64,000 bases of DNA from Halpernia humi (GCF_900108025.1 NZ_FNUS01000008.1:124001-188000); one strand, 5' to 3'; shown: positions 53,701-61,243, counted from the stretch's first letter. The notes: a model not told the origin generated them from the sequence alone. Numbers and translations: made by a program.

Positions 53701-55417
53701 GGGGAAAATTGAAAAAGAAAAATTTAAACATGAAGGATTAAGTGGAATAAATGCAGAAGGTAAAGAAAACGGAACTTATTGGGCGAAATTATCAATAGTA
53801 GATAAAAAATTTAAAAAACCGAAAAAAGATGACCAACCAAAGAAAAATGGAAAGCAAATCTTACTTTTTGGAGCGGTAAAAGAAGGCGTTTTCTCTTCCT
53901 ATATGTACGAATGCGATGCAGATCTTGAAGACGGTAAATATTGGTTAATTCTTGATATTGATTTTGAAAATGTAGAATTTGAAAAAGCCTTAAACGAACG
54001 ACCAGAAGTACTAGAAAACCAAATATTAATTCAAGGAATTACGAATGATGAAAATGTTTTTGTTTCAGATATGGACTGTCAACATCAATTTTTAATGAAT
54101 GAGGGCAAAGGCAAATATTACGTATTGTTTGATATTATTTCAGAAGTAAATGAATTCTATCCAATAAAAACCAAAAGTCCTGAATTAGAAAACGGACAAT
54201 CTTTAACAGAAGGAACAATTTGGGTAGATAAATATACAGGAGAAATAAAATTTGATCCAAAAAAAAACAGAGAAGACCATCGTCATCATGCAATTGATGC
54301 TTTAGTGATAGCATTAACCAAAGAAACTTATTTCCAACAATTAAGTAGAAGAAATGCTTCATCTGAAAATAAAAAGCGCGGAAATGAATATGAAAAAGAA
54401 CAATTAGATTTTGCAGAACCTTGGAAGGAATTTCATGTTGATGCACAAAAATCAATAAATAGCATTTTGATTTCGCATAAACAAAACAAAAATATTTTAA
54501 CAAAAATAACAAAGAAAATCACTAAAAATGGTAAAACATATAAAAGTGAAGGAATGTCGGTTCGTGGGCAATTGCATGACAAAACCTATTATGGTCATAA
54601 TAAAAATTGTAAAGCAGACGAATACGTTTATAGAGTTGATATTAATAATTTAAGTTTTTCTCAATTAACAAATATCATAGATCTTAATTTAAAAGCAGTT
54701 ATTGTTGAAGGCGTTATAAAAAAATTTGAGGAAAGTGAAAAACTTTTATTCAAAAAAATGAATTCAAAAGTTCAAAATTTAGATAAAAGCAAAGTGAAAA
54801 AAATTAAGGCAAAAGTTGATAAAATTTTAAAAGAAACATCTTTTTTTATGCCAAATGAAGGCAAAAGATATATTCGCCTAAATATAATTGAGCCTGCAAA
54901 TTTTGAAAGAATGCCAGTTCCAATTAAAAAAGTTAGAATTAGGAAAGTATTAAGAAATGCGGAAAAATTAAATAATGAAATAAAACAATTTGTTGATCCG
55001 CAAAACAATCACCACGTTTTAATATACAAAGACGAAAACGGAAATTTAAAAGAAGAAGTTGTTACTTTCTGGACTGTAGTTGAACGCAAAAGAACAGGTG
55101 AACCCGTTTATAAATTACCATCTGATGGCAAAAAAATAGTTACAACTTTGCAAATAAATGATATGTTTTTGTTGGGATTAAATGAAGATGAAATCAATTG
55201 GGAAAATCCAAATTATAACCATTTAAAAGAGCATTTGTATAGAGTTCAGAAATTTACATCTGGTGATTTTTATTTTAGAATTGCTAAAACATCATCCATC
55301 CAAAACGGAGAAGAAAAACAACAAATTAATAGTTTTGGTCTAGGGAAGAATGGATGGTTAACACATAATCCCATAAAAGTAAAAATTTCAGTTTCAGGAA
55401 AAATTTTAAAAGTATGA
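50723..55417 (+). CDS. cas9: CRISPR-associated endonuclease Cas9, type II-C, enlarged
   Basis: A 1564-residue RNA-guided DNA nuclease; ATG at 50723 is chosen over an upstream TTG because MAKILGLDLGTNSIGWAI then starts as usual. RuvC-I has D8; the arginine-rich bridge helix follows (KNAKRRESRQTRRGFYRKRLRK). RuvC-II has E669 (RVELGRD). HNH has H755 (QIEHIIPKS) and N778. RuvC-III has H1189 and D1192 (DHRHHAIDALV). All nuclease residues are present. Odd: LWGLNNIL (875-882) and HHAIDA, about ten residues apart in small family members such as CjCas9, are separated by about 300 residues here. These include four tandem modules with a (D/N)GxYW-type end (see findings). Its stop overlaps the HIRAN gene. 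Confidence 0.96.
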   Translation: MAKILGLDLGTNSIGWAIVDDKNSKILDTGVRIFPEGVVAKTIGSGDKEESKNAKRRESRQTRRGFYRKRLRKIKLLRTLINFKMCPLEHFELDVWSKWDKIKKKEGRMAPELFLPENSAYNLWLKQNPYILRDKALSKDLTLTEFGRVLYHLIQRRGFLSNRKGKDDGKIYGGKEGIVGIDKTNEQIKNSTLGKFLFKILPKEGEPFKIIEDELGNELRVRSRYTLRDMYIAEFEAIWNRQAKHLGLDNIYYSNVKNVLLKGSLKNKKNERKINHLKKIKGNGNIEIITLNNNLSKNEKPKYLLKIATKLPLKEFLAGRIEKDEDGKIKFKSNESVLFWQRPLRSQKKLLAKCRFEPDLKDDNGKFIQKGKTPCHLSHPLYEEYRAYQYVNNIEYGKKQRLEESQRKQVIDLINSKDGNFKFSEIKKKLKLSYETFNYSDDSSVNGNYMIKNLNSIFPKEILEKEFVVNVNKEDIIEYGYERIWHLFHFCEDNDVLIKKLQDNFDLSENDIEKISKINLKEGYSNVSLKAIKNILPYLKEGKLLSDAVILGGVRNVFGKKWHEFIDFHEKIEKDILYINHQKSNKEGEAIEKIKKYLIDYKFGFTENDNRFKKLYHHSQDVVEVKLQKKIGPVEDLRNPIVQQGVNEVRRLVNELLDVHGKFDQVRVELGRDLKNNKSKREEIGYKIRENTAKNEKAKELLIEYGLRQSRDNVQKVLLFQEMLDRGTVAVCPYTNKTINISDVLGNENKMQIEHIIPKSISLDDSFANKTLCDSKFNGLKGERTPYEFYQINNDANLWGGSKSWEEIERRTFRILPYSKAKRFTSKTKFETNDFIQRQLNDTRYISKKTKEILSQICEDVRVMPGSLTAELRKLWGLNNILHPAFVLDLPALHIDANKHIPHYVVLDEDNVPILSQRIYNDKPILKANQTSITGFVDNEIFKSKEKYVKFEVKAPNLSNGEYWAKLLLSNPKSIVRVFKEKPKSTENEIVVRGKIEKEKFKHEGLSGINAEGKENGTYWAKLSIVDKKFKKPKKDDQPKKNGKQILLFGAVKEGVFSSYMYECDADLEDGKYWLILDIDFENVEFEKALNERPEVLENQILIQGITNDENVFVSDMDCQHQFLMNEGKGKYYVLFDIISEVNEFYPIKTKSPELENGQSLTEGTIWVDKYTGEIKFDPKKNREDHRHHAIDALVIALTKETYFQQLSRRNASSENKKRGNEYEKEQLDFAEPWKEFHVDAQKSINSILISHKQNKNILTKITKKITKNGKTYKSEGMSVRGQLHDKTYYGHNKNCKADEYVYRVDINNLSFSQLTNIIDLNLKAVIVEGVIKKFEESEKLLFKKMNSKVQNLDKSKVKKIKAKVDKILKETSFFMPNEGKRYIRLNIIEPANFERMPVPIKKVRIRKVLRNAEKLNNEIKQFVDPQNNHHVLIYKDENGNLKEEVVTFWTVVERKRTGEPVYKLPSDGKKIVTTLQINDMFLLGLNEDEINWENPNYNHLKEHLYRVQKFTSGDFYFRIAKTSSIQNGEEKQQINSFGLGKNGWLTHNPIKVKISVSGKILKV

Positions 55418-55884
55418 ATCGTTCAGATTTTTTAAAAGCATTCGGTTTAGGTTCGGTAGGTTTAGTCATTCCAAATACATTATGGTCGCAAAAACCAGTA
55501 AAAATATATGACAATTATGTGAAAGGTTTAATGCACTACCAATTTAGAAAAATTAAAAAGCAATTAACTTTAGGTCAAGAACTTTTACTTGAAAGAGAAA
55601 TAGCGAATACTTATGACCAATTTGCCGTTGAGGTTTATTTTAATGAATACAAATTAGGTTATTTGGCTGCTTATGAAAATATTGCGATTGCCAATATGTT
55701 AGACCAAGGTGTTGAATTTTCTGCATTTATAAGTGAAATTGACAAAAAAAATGAATTTGAAGGTTTAGCAATTGAAATTTACACTAATATTGTAATTCAA
55801 AATCCAAAAATACTAGAAACCGATTTACTGGATAAAAGAGCAGATGATGCCATAGATCAATACAGAATTGGCGCGAAATATTAG
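55414..55884 (+). CDS. HIRAN-domain protein overlapping cas9
   Basis: A 156-residue protein whose ATG overlaps the cas9 stop (ATGA), so the two are translationally coupled. Residues about 33-110 fit a HIRAN domain: VKGLMHYQFRKIKKQLTLGQELLLEREIANTYDQFAVEVYFNEYKLGYLAAYENIAIANMLDQG. In eukaryotic HLTF this domain binds 3' DNA ends. The N-terminus MNRSDFLKAFGLGSVGLVIPNTLW looks like a Tat-type signal but lacks the second arginine (RS instead of RR). HIRAN proteins with this start occur in Bacteroidota outside CRISPR loci. Whether it acts with Cas9 in the cytoplasm or is exported as a passenger is open. Confidence 0.75.
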   Translation: MNRSDFLKAFGLGSVGLVIPNTLWSQKPVKIYDNYVKGLMHYQFRKIKKQLTLGQELLLEREIANTYDQFAVEVYFNEYKLGYLAAYENIAIANMLDQGVEFSAFISEIDKKNEFEGLAIEIYTNIVIQNPKILETDLLDKRADDAIDQYRIGAKY

Positions 55885-55982
55885 GAAATTAGAAAGAAGC
55901 TCTTTGACATACAGTTTTTCGGAGGTCATAAGCAACCAAACCACAACGGAAAATCTTCCCGATTTTCTGCAACGGATTTTCC
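55885..55982 (+). promoter_or_regulatory. putative CRISPR leader
   Basis: The 98 bases before the first repeat hold TCTTTGACATACAG, with a TTTG -33-like box at 55903-55906, and the left arm of a 19-base inverted repeat that pairs into the first repeat. Leader polarity is inferred from repeat orientation. Confidence 0.45.
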
Positions 55983-55993
55983 GTTGTGGTTTG
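55937..55993 (+). repeat. 19+19-base inverted repeat spanning leader and first repeat
   Basis: CAAACCACAACGGAAAATC (55937-55955) is the exact reverse complement of 55975-55993, which consists of 8 leader bases and the first 11 bases of the first CRISPR repeat. The loop is 19 bases. In the transcript this would fold back on the first repeat. Confidence 0.8.
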
Positions 55994-57733
55994 ATTAAAG
56001 ATTAGAAAAAACGATATTGACAACTCAGAAAAAATAATAAACGGCGTTGTTGTGGTTTGATTAAAGATTAGAAAAAACGATATTATGCAATTGTTAATTT
56101 AATTAATGACGGTTGTTGTGGTTTGATTAAAGATTAGAAAAAACGATATTCGGCAATTCCTTACTATAATATTCAGTTTAGTTGTGGTTTGATTAAAGAT
56201 TAGAAAAAACGATATTTTCTGTGATTTTGTTTTGCAAATCTTGCATGTTGTGGTTTGATTAAAGATTAGAAAAAACGATATTGAGTGTGAGGTTATAGAG
56301 TTGCTTCCAGTTGTTGTGGTTTGATTAAAGATTAGAAAAAACGATATTGATAAAGACAAAGCAACGGGCGAATCGTTTGTTGTGGTTTGATTAAAGATTA
56401 GAAAAAACGATATTTGTCGGTGCTAAACCGTAAAGGTGTGAGCCGTTGTGGTTTGATTAAAGATTAGAAAAAACGATATTAAAAGTAATCTTCGGAAATC
56501 GAGTGCCGATGTTGTGGTTTGATTAAAGATTAGAAAAAACGATATTGTTTCATAAACAAAGCACCCACTTTGTTGTGTTGTGGTTTGATTAAAGATTAGA
56601 AAAAACGATATTCAAAGGTAAAGATGCACAACGTGTCGCAGCGTTGTGGTTTGATTAAAGATTAGAAAAAACGATATTTTCAAAACCTGCTTTTTGTAGC
56701 CAATCACCGTTGTGGTTTGATTAAAGATTAGAAAAAACGATATTTAAGGTAAATAATAACTCTGCTGCAATCTAGTTGTGGTTTGATTAAAGATTAGAAA
56801 AAACGATATTCAACAGGCTTAAGTGCAAAATCTAAAGTGTGTTGTGGTTTGATTAAAGATTAGAAAAAACGATATTTTATGGTCTCAAATGTATTTGCTT
56901 GACCGTGTTGTGGTTTGATTAAAGATTAGAAAAAACGATATTCGGCACTAAATTCATACTTTAAAATCAAATGTTGTGGTTTGATTAAAGATTAGAAAAA
57001 ACGATATTATCTAGTAAAATCGGGGTGCAACAATATCCGTTGTGGTTTGATTAAAGATTAGAAAAAACGATATTATGGGTTTGGGTTTATGATTTTGAGA
57101 GAATGTTGTGGTTTGATTAAAGATTAGAAAAAACGATATTTATTATTTATATTTGTTTTATGAATTTCTTGTTGTGGTTTGATTAAAGATTAGAAAAAAC
57201 GATATTTAATTCAATTCAAGTCCTACGATACTGCTGTTGTGGTTTGATTAAAGATTAGAAAAAACGATATTTTGTGCCGCTCCCACAACACTGTTTAAGG
57301 TGTTGTGGTTTGATTAAAGATTAGAAAAAACGATATTAAGAGTTCGGCGCAAACTACGAGGCTTTTAGTTGTGGTTTGATTAAAGATTAGAAAAAACGAT
57401 ATTGATTTCTCGCACCGATGTAATGGCTTTCTTGTTGTGGTTTGATTAAAGATTAGAAAAAACGATATTTTCTTCAATTTTATTATATTTAGTTGAATTG
57501 TTGTGGTTTGATTAAAGATTAGAAAAAACGATATTTTTTCTTCCAAAGATTGAAATACCTTCCTCGTTGTGGTTTGATTAAAGATTAGAAAAAACGATAT
57601 TCTTTTATTTGTATATTTGCAGTATGGATTTGTTGTGGTTTGATTAAAGATTAGAAAAAACGATATTTTTCGTTTGTTCTACATAGATCAAGCAAGCGTT
57701 GTGGTTTGATTAAAGATTAGAAAAAACGATATT
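55983..57733 (+). CRISPR. CRISPR array, 27 repeats of 36 bases, 26 spacers
   Basis: The repeat begins GTTGTGGTTTGATTAAAG, continues ATTAGAAAAAACGATATT, and appears identical in all 27 copies, the first at 55983 and the last at 57698. Spacing is 66 bases except for one 65-base step (repeat 19 to 20), so 25 spacers have 30 bases and one has 29. The orientation is that in which type II-C crRNAs are made as spacer followed by GTTGTGG, and it matches the anti-repeat of the tracrRNA at 50527-50617. No degenerate last repeat is seen. Confidence 0.98.
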
Positions 57734-57786
57734 AGTTGGAGCCTTACCTTCTAATAATCAAAGTTTTAAGTGGAAAATATCGTTCT

Positions 57787-57836
57787 AAAAAATGCTTCTT
57801 TTTTGCACTGATAAAGCAAGATTGAAGCATTTTTTT
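57787..57836. terminator. bidirectional terminator between array and cas2
   Basis: Stem AAAAAATGCTTC/GAAGCATTTTTTT with a 25-base loop. It stops both array transcripts (plus) and cas1-cas2 transcripts (minus). Just before it, AATATCGTT at 57777-57785 is the inverse of the repeat's last nine bases. Confidence 0.7.
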
Positions 57837-57840
57837 ATTC

Positions 57841-58170
57841 CTAAAATAATTCCAATTGCACAGGGCCAGGCGGTTTCGGGACTTCGGCTTTGCCCCAAAA
57901 ATTCATAATATTTCCAAACTGTTTATCCGTGATGCGCAAAACACTCACTTTCCCAAATGGTGGAAGCAATTGTTGCACACGCTTTTCGTGCACATCCGCG
58001 CTCTCGCTACTTGCACAATGCCGCATATAAACAGAAAATTGCATCATATTAAAACCATCTTTCAATAAATTTGTTCTAAATTTCGACGCGTTGTGTCGGT
58101 CTTTTTTAGTTTCGGTCGGTAAATCAAAAAACACAAAAATCCACATAATTCGGTAGCCATTTAGTTCCAT
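57841..58170 (-). CDS. cas2: CRISPR-associated endoribonuclease Cas2
   Basis: A 109-residue adaptation protein; the ATG at 58170 (MELNGYRIMWIFVFFDLPTETKKDR) is chosen because a longer reading would run far into cas1. D16 in VFFDLP is the conserved acid at the end of the first strand, and FNMMQFSVYMRHC is the second family block. It forms the core of the Cas1-Cas2 integrase that adds spacers. It overlaps the cas1 stop by 10 bases and lies on the strand opposite to cas9, facing the array. Confidence 0.93.
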   Translation of the reverse strand: MELNGYRIMWIFVFFDLPTETKKDRHNASKFRTNLLKDGFNMMQFSVYMRHCASSESADVHEKRVQQLLPPFGKVSVLRITDKQFGNIMNFWGKAEVPKPPGPVQLELF

Positions 58171-59054
58171 AATTTTGGAAAATTTAGTTTCTTTTTTTCT
58201 CCCGTAAAGCATTGTTGCAGAGAACTCGCAGTTTTTTGCAAACCTACCATCAACGGACTTTTTTCTTCATTAAAGTAAACCGTTTGCGTCAAGATTTTTA
58301 GAAATTCTACTTTTACAGCGCTTGTCAGATCTTGGTTGTCGCTCATTTTTATTAATTCAAAAACTTTTTCATCCACCAAGGGTCGAAACGGTTCCATCAT
58401 ATCATCTGCCAAAGCATACGCATTATATTTATTTCGGTGATGGATGCCCAAAGTATTCAAAAGTCCGCTTCCAGAAAGCGCTCTCGCCGTTGCTGCTCTT
58501 AAAATAGCATAACCATAATTCAAAAAATTATTAGGAAAATCACCAAATCTTTCTCGCTTTACCTTTAAATCGCTGTATTCAAAAAAAGCCCTCCAATAAA
58601 GATTAGCCGCAACGCCTTCCATATTTGAAGTGTCGCCGCTCAACACTCTTGAAGCCAAAAAATTTAGCGAGTTACTCTCACCAGTTATCTTTTCTAATAA
58701 TAGGCCCTGATTGGCGATTTTTTCTACCACAGTTTGTTGCCAAAGTTGCTTTTTCAAAGGTAAAGTTGCTTCAATTTGGTTTCGAAAAATTTCTTGTTGA
58801 ATATAATGGCTATTGAGGTTCAGAAACATGCCATTGGGTAAATGATTGTTTCCGCAGACAACAATGGCCGCATTGTTTTCAACCAATAAATTCATTGCAG
58901 GAATACTTAAAAAAACTTGCGGATGATCGATCACCAAATAACCAACATCTTCCGCCGGAATCGTGCTTTCTCGCAATTCTGTTTTAATGACCAATTGCAA
59001 ATGTTTGGTGCTTACCGAAGTCTTGTTTTCTAATAAAATGGTTCTCTTTAGCAT
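58161..59054 (-). CDS. cas1: CRISPR-associated endonuclease Cas1, type II
   Basis: A 297-residue spacer integrase. Metal-site residues are visible: E146 (DTSNMEGVAANLYW), H205 (LGIHHRNKYNAYALADDMMEPFRP) and D218/E221. Length and motifs are those of type II-C Cas1. It is upstream of cas2 and overlaps it. No cas4 or csn2 is present, which fixes subtype II-C. In most II-C loci cas9, cas1 and cas2 run in one operon; here cas1-cas2 are convergent with cas9 across the array. The start lies 129 bases from a promoter-like box belonging to the atp cluster. Confidence 0.95.
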   Translation of the reverse strand: MLKRTILLENKTSVSTKHLQLVIKTELRESTIPAEDVGYLVIDHPQVFLSIPAMNLLVENNAAIVVCGNNHLPNGMFLNLNSHYIQQEIFRNQIEATLPLKKQLWQQTVVEKIANQGLLLEKITGESNSLNFLASRVLSGDTSNMEGVAANLYWRAFFEYSDLKVKRERFGDFPNNFLNYGYAILRAATARALSGSGLLNTLGIHHRNKYNAYALADDMMEPFRPLVDEKVFELIKMSDNQDLTSAVKVEFLKILTQTVYFNEEKSPLMVGLQKTASSLQQCFTGEKKKLNFPKLWN

Positions 59055-59182
59055 AATTAAAGCATTTTTTTAATAAAAATTGAGTTTTCAATTCCTATTA
59101 ATTAGTTTTCATTAAATTAATTGAATTTTCTTCAATAAAACTTACGGAAAACCATATAACCTGAAATTAAATCAAATTAGTT

Positions 59183-59190
59183 TAAATTTG
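59183..59190 (+). promoter_or_regulatory. -7 promoter element before the atp cluster
   Basis: TAAATTTG matches TAnnTTTG and lies 56 bases upstream of a 13-codon ORF (59246-59287) that leads into the gene at 59284. Confidence 0.5.
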
Positions 59191-59245
59191 CACCTTCAAA
59201 AAAATAAAATAGTGCGCCCTAAAAACTTATCTTTGGGCCATAAAA

Positions 59246-59287
59246 ATGAGCGCTTTCAACATCAAAGAAAACCTTAAGAAAAAATGA
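59246..59287 (+). CDS. 13-residue ORF overlapping the next gene
   Basis: ATG at 59246 encodes MSAFNIKENLKKK and its TGA overlaps the ATG at 59284 (ATGA). It may be a coupling leader, or the remnant of the AtpZ/AtpI-type gene that commonly stands here in related genomes. Its small size makes coding uncertain. Confidence 0.3.
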   Translation: MSAFNIKENLKKK

Positions 59288-59649
59288 AAAAAACTACACT
59301 TTTTATCCTTATTTATTTTCTACTTTTTTTTCTGCATTTTGCGATTTGGCAGTATTTCAAATTAGGGTTTGAAGTTATATTTCTTAAATATTATCTGTTT
59401 CTCACCATACTTTTTATGATGGTTATAACTGTTTTGTCGATATTTAAAAAAATCTATCCCAACTACATTGGTTTTGTTTTTTTGGGTTTAATTTTGTTTA
59501 AACTTACGATGATAATGCTCCTCAAAAAAAAGTTAAACATCACAGAAGTTCCGCTCTATAAACTGCATTTTGTTCTCCCTTATTTAATTTCTTTAGTGTT
59601 AGAAACCTTATACGCCGTACAATTAATTAAAGATGAAAAAAATCAGTAA
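59284..59649 (+). CDS. four-helix membrane protein before atpB (DUF6168-like)
   Basis: A 121-residue protein with four membrane helices (about 5-24, 32-52, 60-78, 95-115) and short charged loops. A small gene of this kind is regularly found just before atpB in flavobacteria and is annotated DUF6168; the match is by position and helix layout. It may aid assembly of the ATP synthase membrane part, but this is not shown. It starts at an ATGA overlap and ends 63 bases before atpB, with an internal promoter in between. Confidence 0.65.
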   Translation: MKKTTLFILIYFLLFFLHFAIWQYFKLGFEVIFLKYYLFLTILFMMVITVLSIFKKIYPNYIGFVFLGLILFKLTMIMLLKKKLNITEVPLYKLHFVLPYLISLVLETLYAVQLIKDEKNQ

Positions 59650-59680
59650 ATATTGGCTTTTTTATTCTGAAAATTTGTTA

Positions 59681-59688
59681 TATTTTTG
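59681..59688 (+). promoter_or_regulatory. -7 promoter element of atpB
   Basis: TATTTTTG matches TAnnTTTG and lies 24 bases before the atpB ATG at 59713. A -33 box is not clear. Confidence 0.45.
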
Positions 59689-59712
59689 CAAAACTTAAAA
59701 CAAGATATAGGA

Positions 59713-60846
59713 ATGCTGAAAAGAATAATACTGGTTCTGGGATTTTTCTCGATTTTTTCAACATCTTTTGCGCAGCATGAGAATACAAATACGGCGGTAA
59801 CTTCAGAAAAATCTGAAGCAAAATCTAGCCTTTCTGAAGCTGAAAAAACTAAACAAGAAAATAAGGAATTCATCGATCATCACGTATTAGATGCGCATAG
59901 TTTCGATATTATGACCATCAAAAATGATGATGGAACCGAGGATCACAAAGGCTTTTCTTTACCCATTATTTTTTATGATAAAGCCAATGGTTTTCACGCA
60001 TTTATGAGTTCTAAATTTCACCACGGCGAAGAAGTGGTAGAAAGTAAAGGCGCATTCTATAAATTAGCACACGAAAAAATTTACAAAACAGACGCGGCTG
60101 GAACTTTAACTTTAAATAAAGAAGGCCATGTAGAAAACGAAAAAGTATTAGATTTATCTATTACTAAAAATGTTTTGATGATTTTGGTTACCAGTATCAT
60201 GTTGGTCTTAATTTTCACATCTATTGCGAGAAGTTATAAAAAATCTGCAGTTCCTTCTGGCGCGGGTAAATTTTTTGAGCCTATAATTGTCTTTGTTAGA
60301 GATGATATTGCTAAGCCAAATATTGGTAAGAAATATAAGAAATATATGAGTTTTTTATTGACGATTTTTTTCTTTATTTTATTTTTAAATGTTTTTGGTT
60401 TATTGCCTTTTGGTATTAATGTTACAGGTAATATTGCCATCACATTTTCATTAGCGCTTCTCACTTTCATAATTACACAATTTACCGCTAACGGAAATTA
60501 TTGGCAACATATTTTTTGGATGCCAGGTTTACCTTGGTGGATGAAAATCGTCATGATGCCAATTGAAGTTATCGGTGTGTTCATTAAACCATTTGCATTA
60601 ATGATTCGTCTTTTTGCAAATATGAGCGCTGGTCACATCGTGATGATGAGTTTAATTGCTTTGATTTTTTACTTTAAAAATGTTATTGCAGGTGTTGCTT
60701 TTCCATTCTTAACATTTGTGATTTATTTACTAGAAATTTTAGTAGCACTTTTGCAAGCATATATTTTCACTTTGCTTTCCGCGGTTTATTTCGGTATGGC
60801 AAATGAAGAACATGGCCACGAAGGTGAAGAAGGAATGGTACATTAA
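59713..60846 (+). CDS. atpB: ATP synthase F0 subunit a
   Basis: A 377-residue protein. The ATG at 59713 gives a signal-like first helix (MLKRIILVLGFFSIFSTSFAQ), and about 130 residues of charged, histidine-rich extension follow (HENTNTAVTSEKSE ... FIDHHVLDAHSFDIM), typical of Bacteroidota. The conserved core is in the last 200 residues: the essential arginine in FIKPFALMIRLFANMSAGHIV, and LEILVALLQAYIFTLLSAVYFGMA. Subunit a forms the proton half-channels against the c ring. First structural gene of the operon. Confidence 0.95.
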   Translation: MLKRIILVLGFFSIFSTSFAQHENTNTAVTSEKSEAKSSLSEAEKTKQENKEFIDHHVLDAHSFDIMTIKNDDGTEDHKGFSLPIIFYDKANGFHAFMSSKFHHGEEVVESKGAFYKLAHEKIYKTDAAGTLTLNKEGHVENEKVLDLSITKNVLMILVTSIMLVLIFTSIARSYKKSAVPSGAGKFFEPIIVFVRDDIAKPNIGKKYKKYMSFLLTIFFFILFLNVFGLLPFGINVTGNIAITFSLALLTFIITQFTANGNYWQHIFWMPGLPWWMKIVMMPIEVIGVFIKPFALMIRLFANMSAGHIVMMSLIALIFYFKNVIAGVAFPFLTFVIYLLEILVALLQAYIFTLLSAVYFGMANEEHGHEGEEGMVH

Positions 60847-60984
60847 GACATTAATGATAAAAGATAATTGATGAATGATATTAAATCGATATTATTAATA
60901 GAAATTAAACAGATGAGGAAATCAATTAGCAATAATTGTTTATCAATTATATTAAAACGAAACTAATTTTTTAAAATTTATATT

Positions 60985-61182
60985 ATGCAAGAATCAATTC
61001 CTAGAATTATTGGTGGTGGTTTAGTAGTAATCGGAACAGGTATCGGTATCGGAAAAATCGGTGCTGCTGCCTTAGAAGGTATGGCTAGACAACCAGAACA
61101 AGCTGGAAAACTTCAAGTAGCGATGCTTATCGCTGCGGCTCTTGTAGAAGGAGTAGCGTTTGCTGCACTTTTTGCATCGTAA
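60985..61182 (+). CDS. atpE: ATP synthase F0 subunit c
   Basis: A 65-residue two-helix protein. The loop has ARQPEQAGKLQ, and the proton-carrying acid is E55 in LVEGVAFAALFA. The first helix is glycine-rich (GGGLVVIGTGIGIGKIGAAALEGMARQ). No sodium-binding pattern (Q/ES around E55) is obvious, so proton use is assumed. It is separated from atpB by 138 bases and followed by a hairpin before atpF. Confidence 0.95.
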   Translation: MQESIPRIIGGGLVVIGTGIGIGKIGAAALEGMARQPEQAGKLQVAMLIAAALVEGVAFAALFAS

Positions 61183-61207
61183 GAAGTTTAAAGAATTCTC
61201 TCGTAGA

Positions 61208-61243
61208 TTGTAACGGTTGGTTGCAATCTGCGGGTTTTTAAAA
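61208..61243 (+). terminator. hairpin between atpE and atpF
   Basis: Stem GATTGTAAC/GTTGCAATC (one G-U), 5-base loop, then TGCGGGTTTTT. It probably acts as a partial terminator or mRNA stabiliser that keeps subunit c expression above that of the later genes. Confidence 0.6.

Noticed and set aside
56099-56359. Minus-strand ORF with repeated ISFFLIFNQTTT
   Set aside because: It is the reverse translation of CRISPR repeats and spacers; the same happens at 57295-57546.
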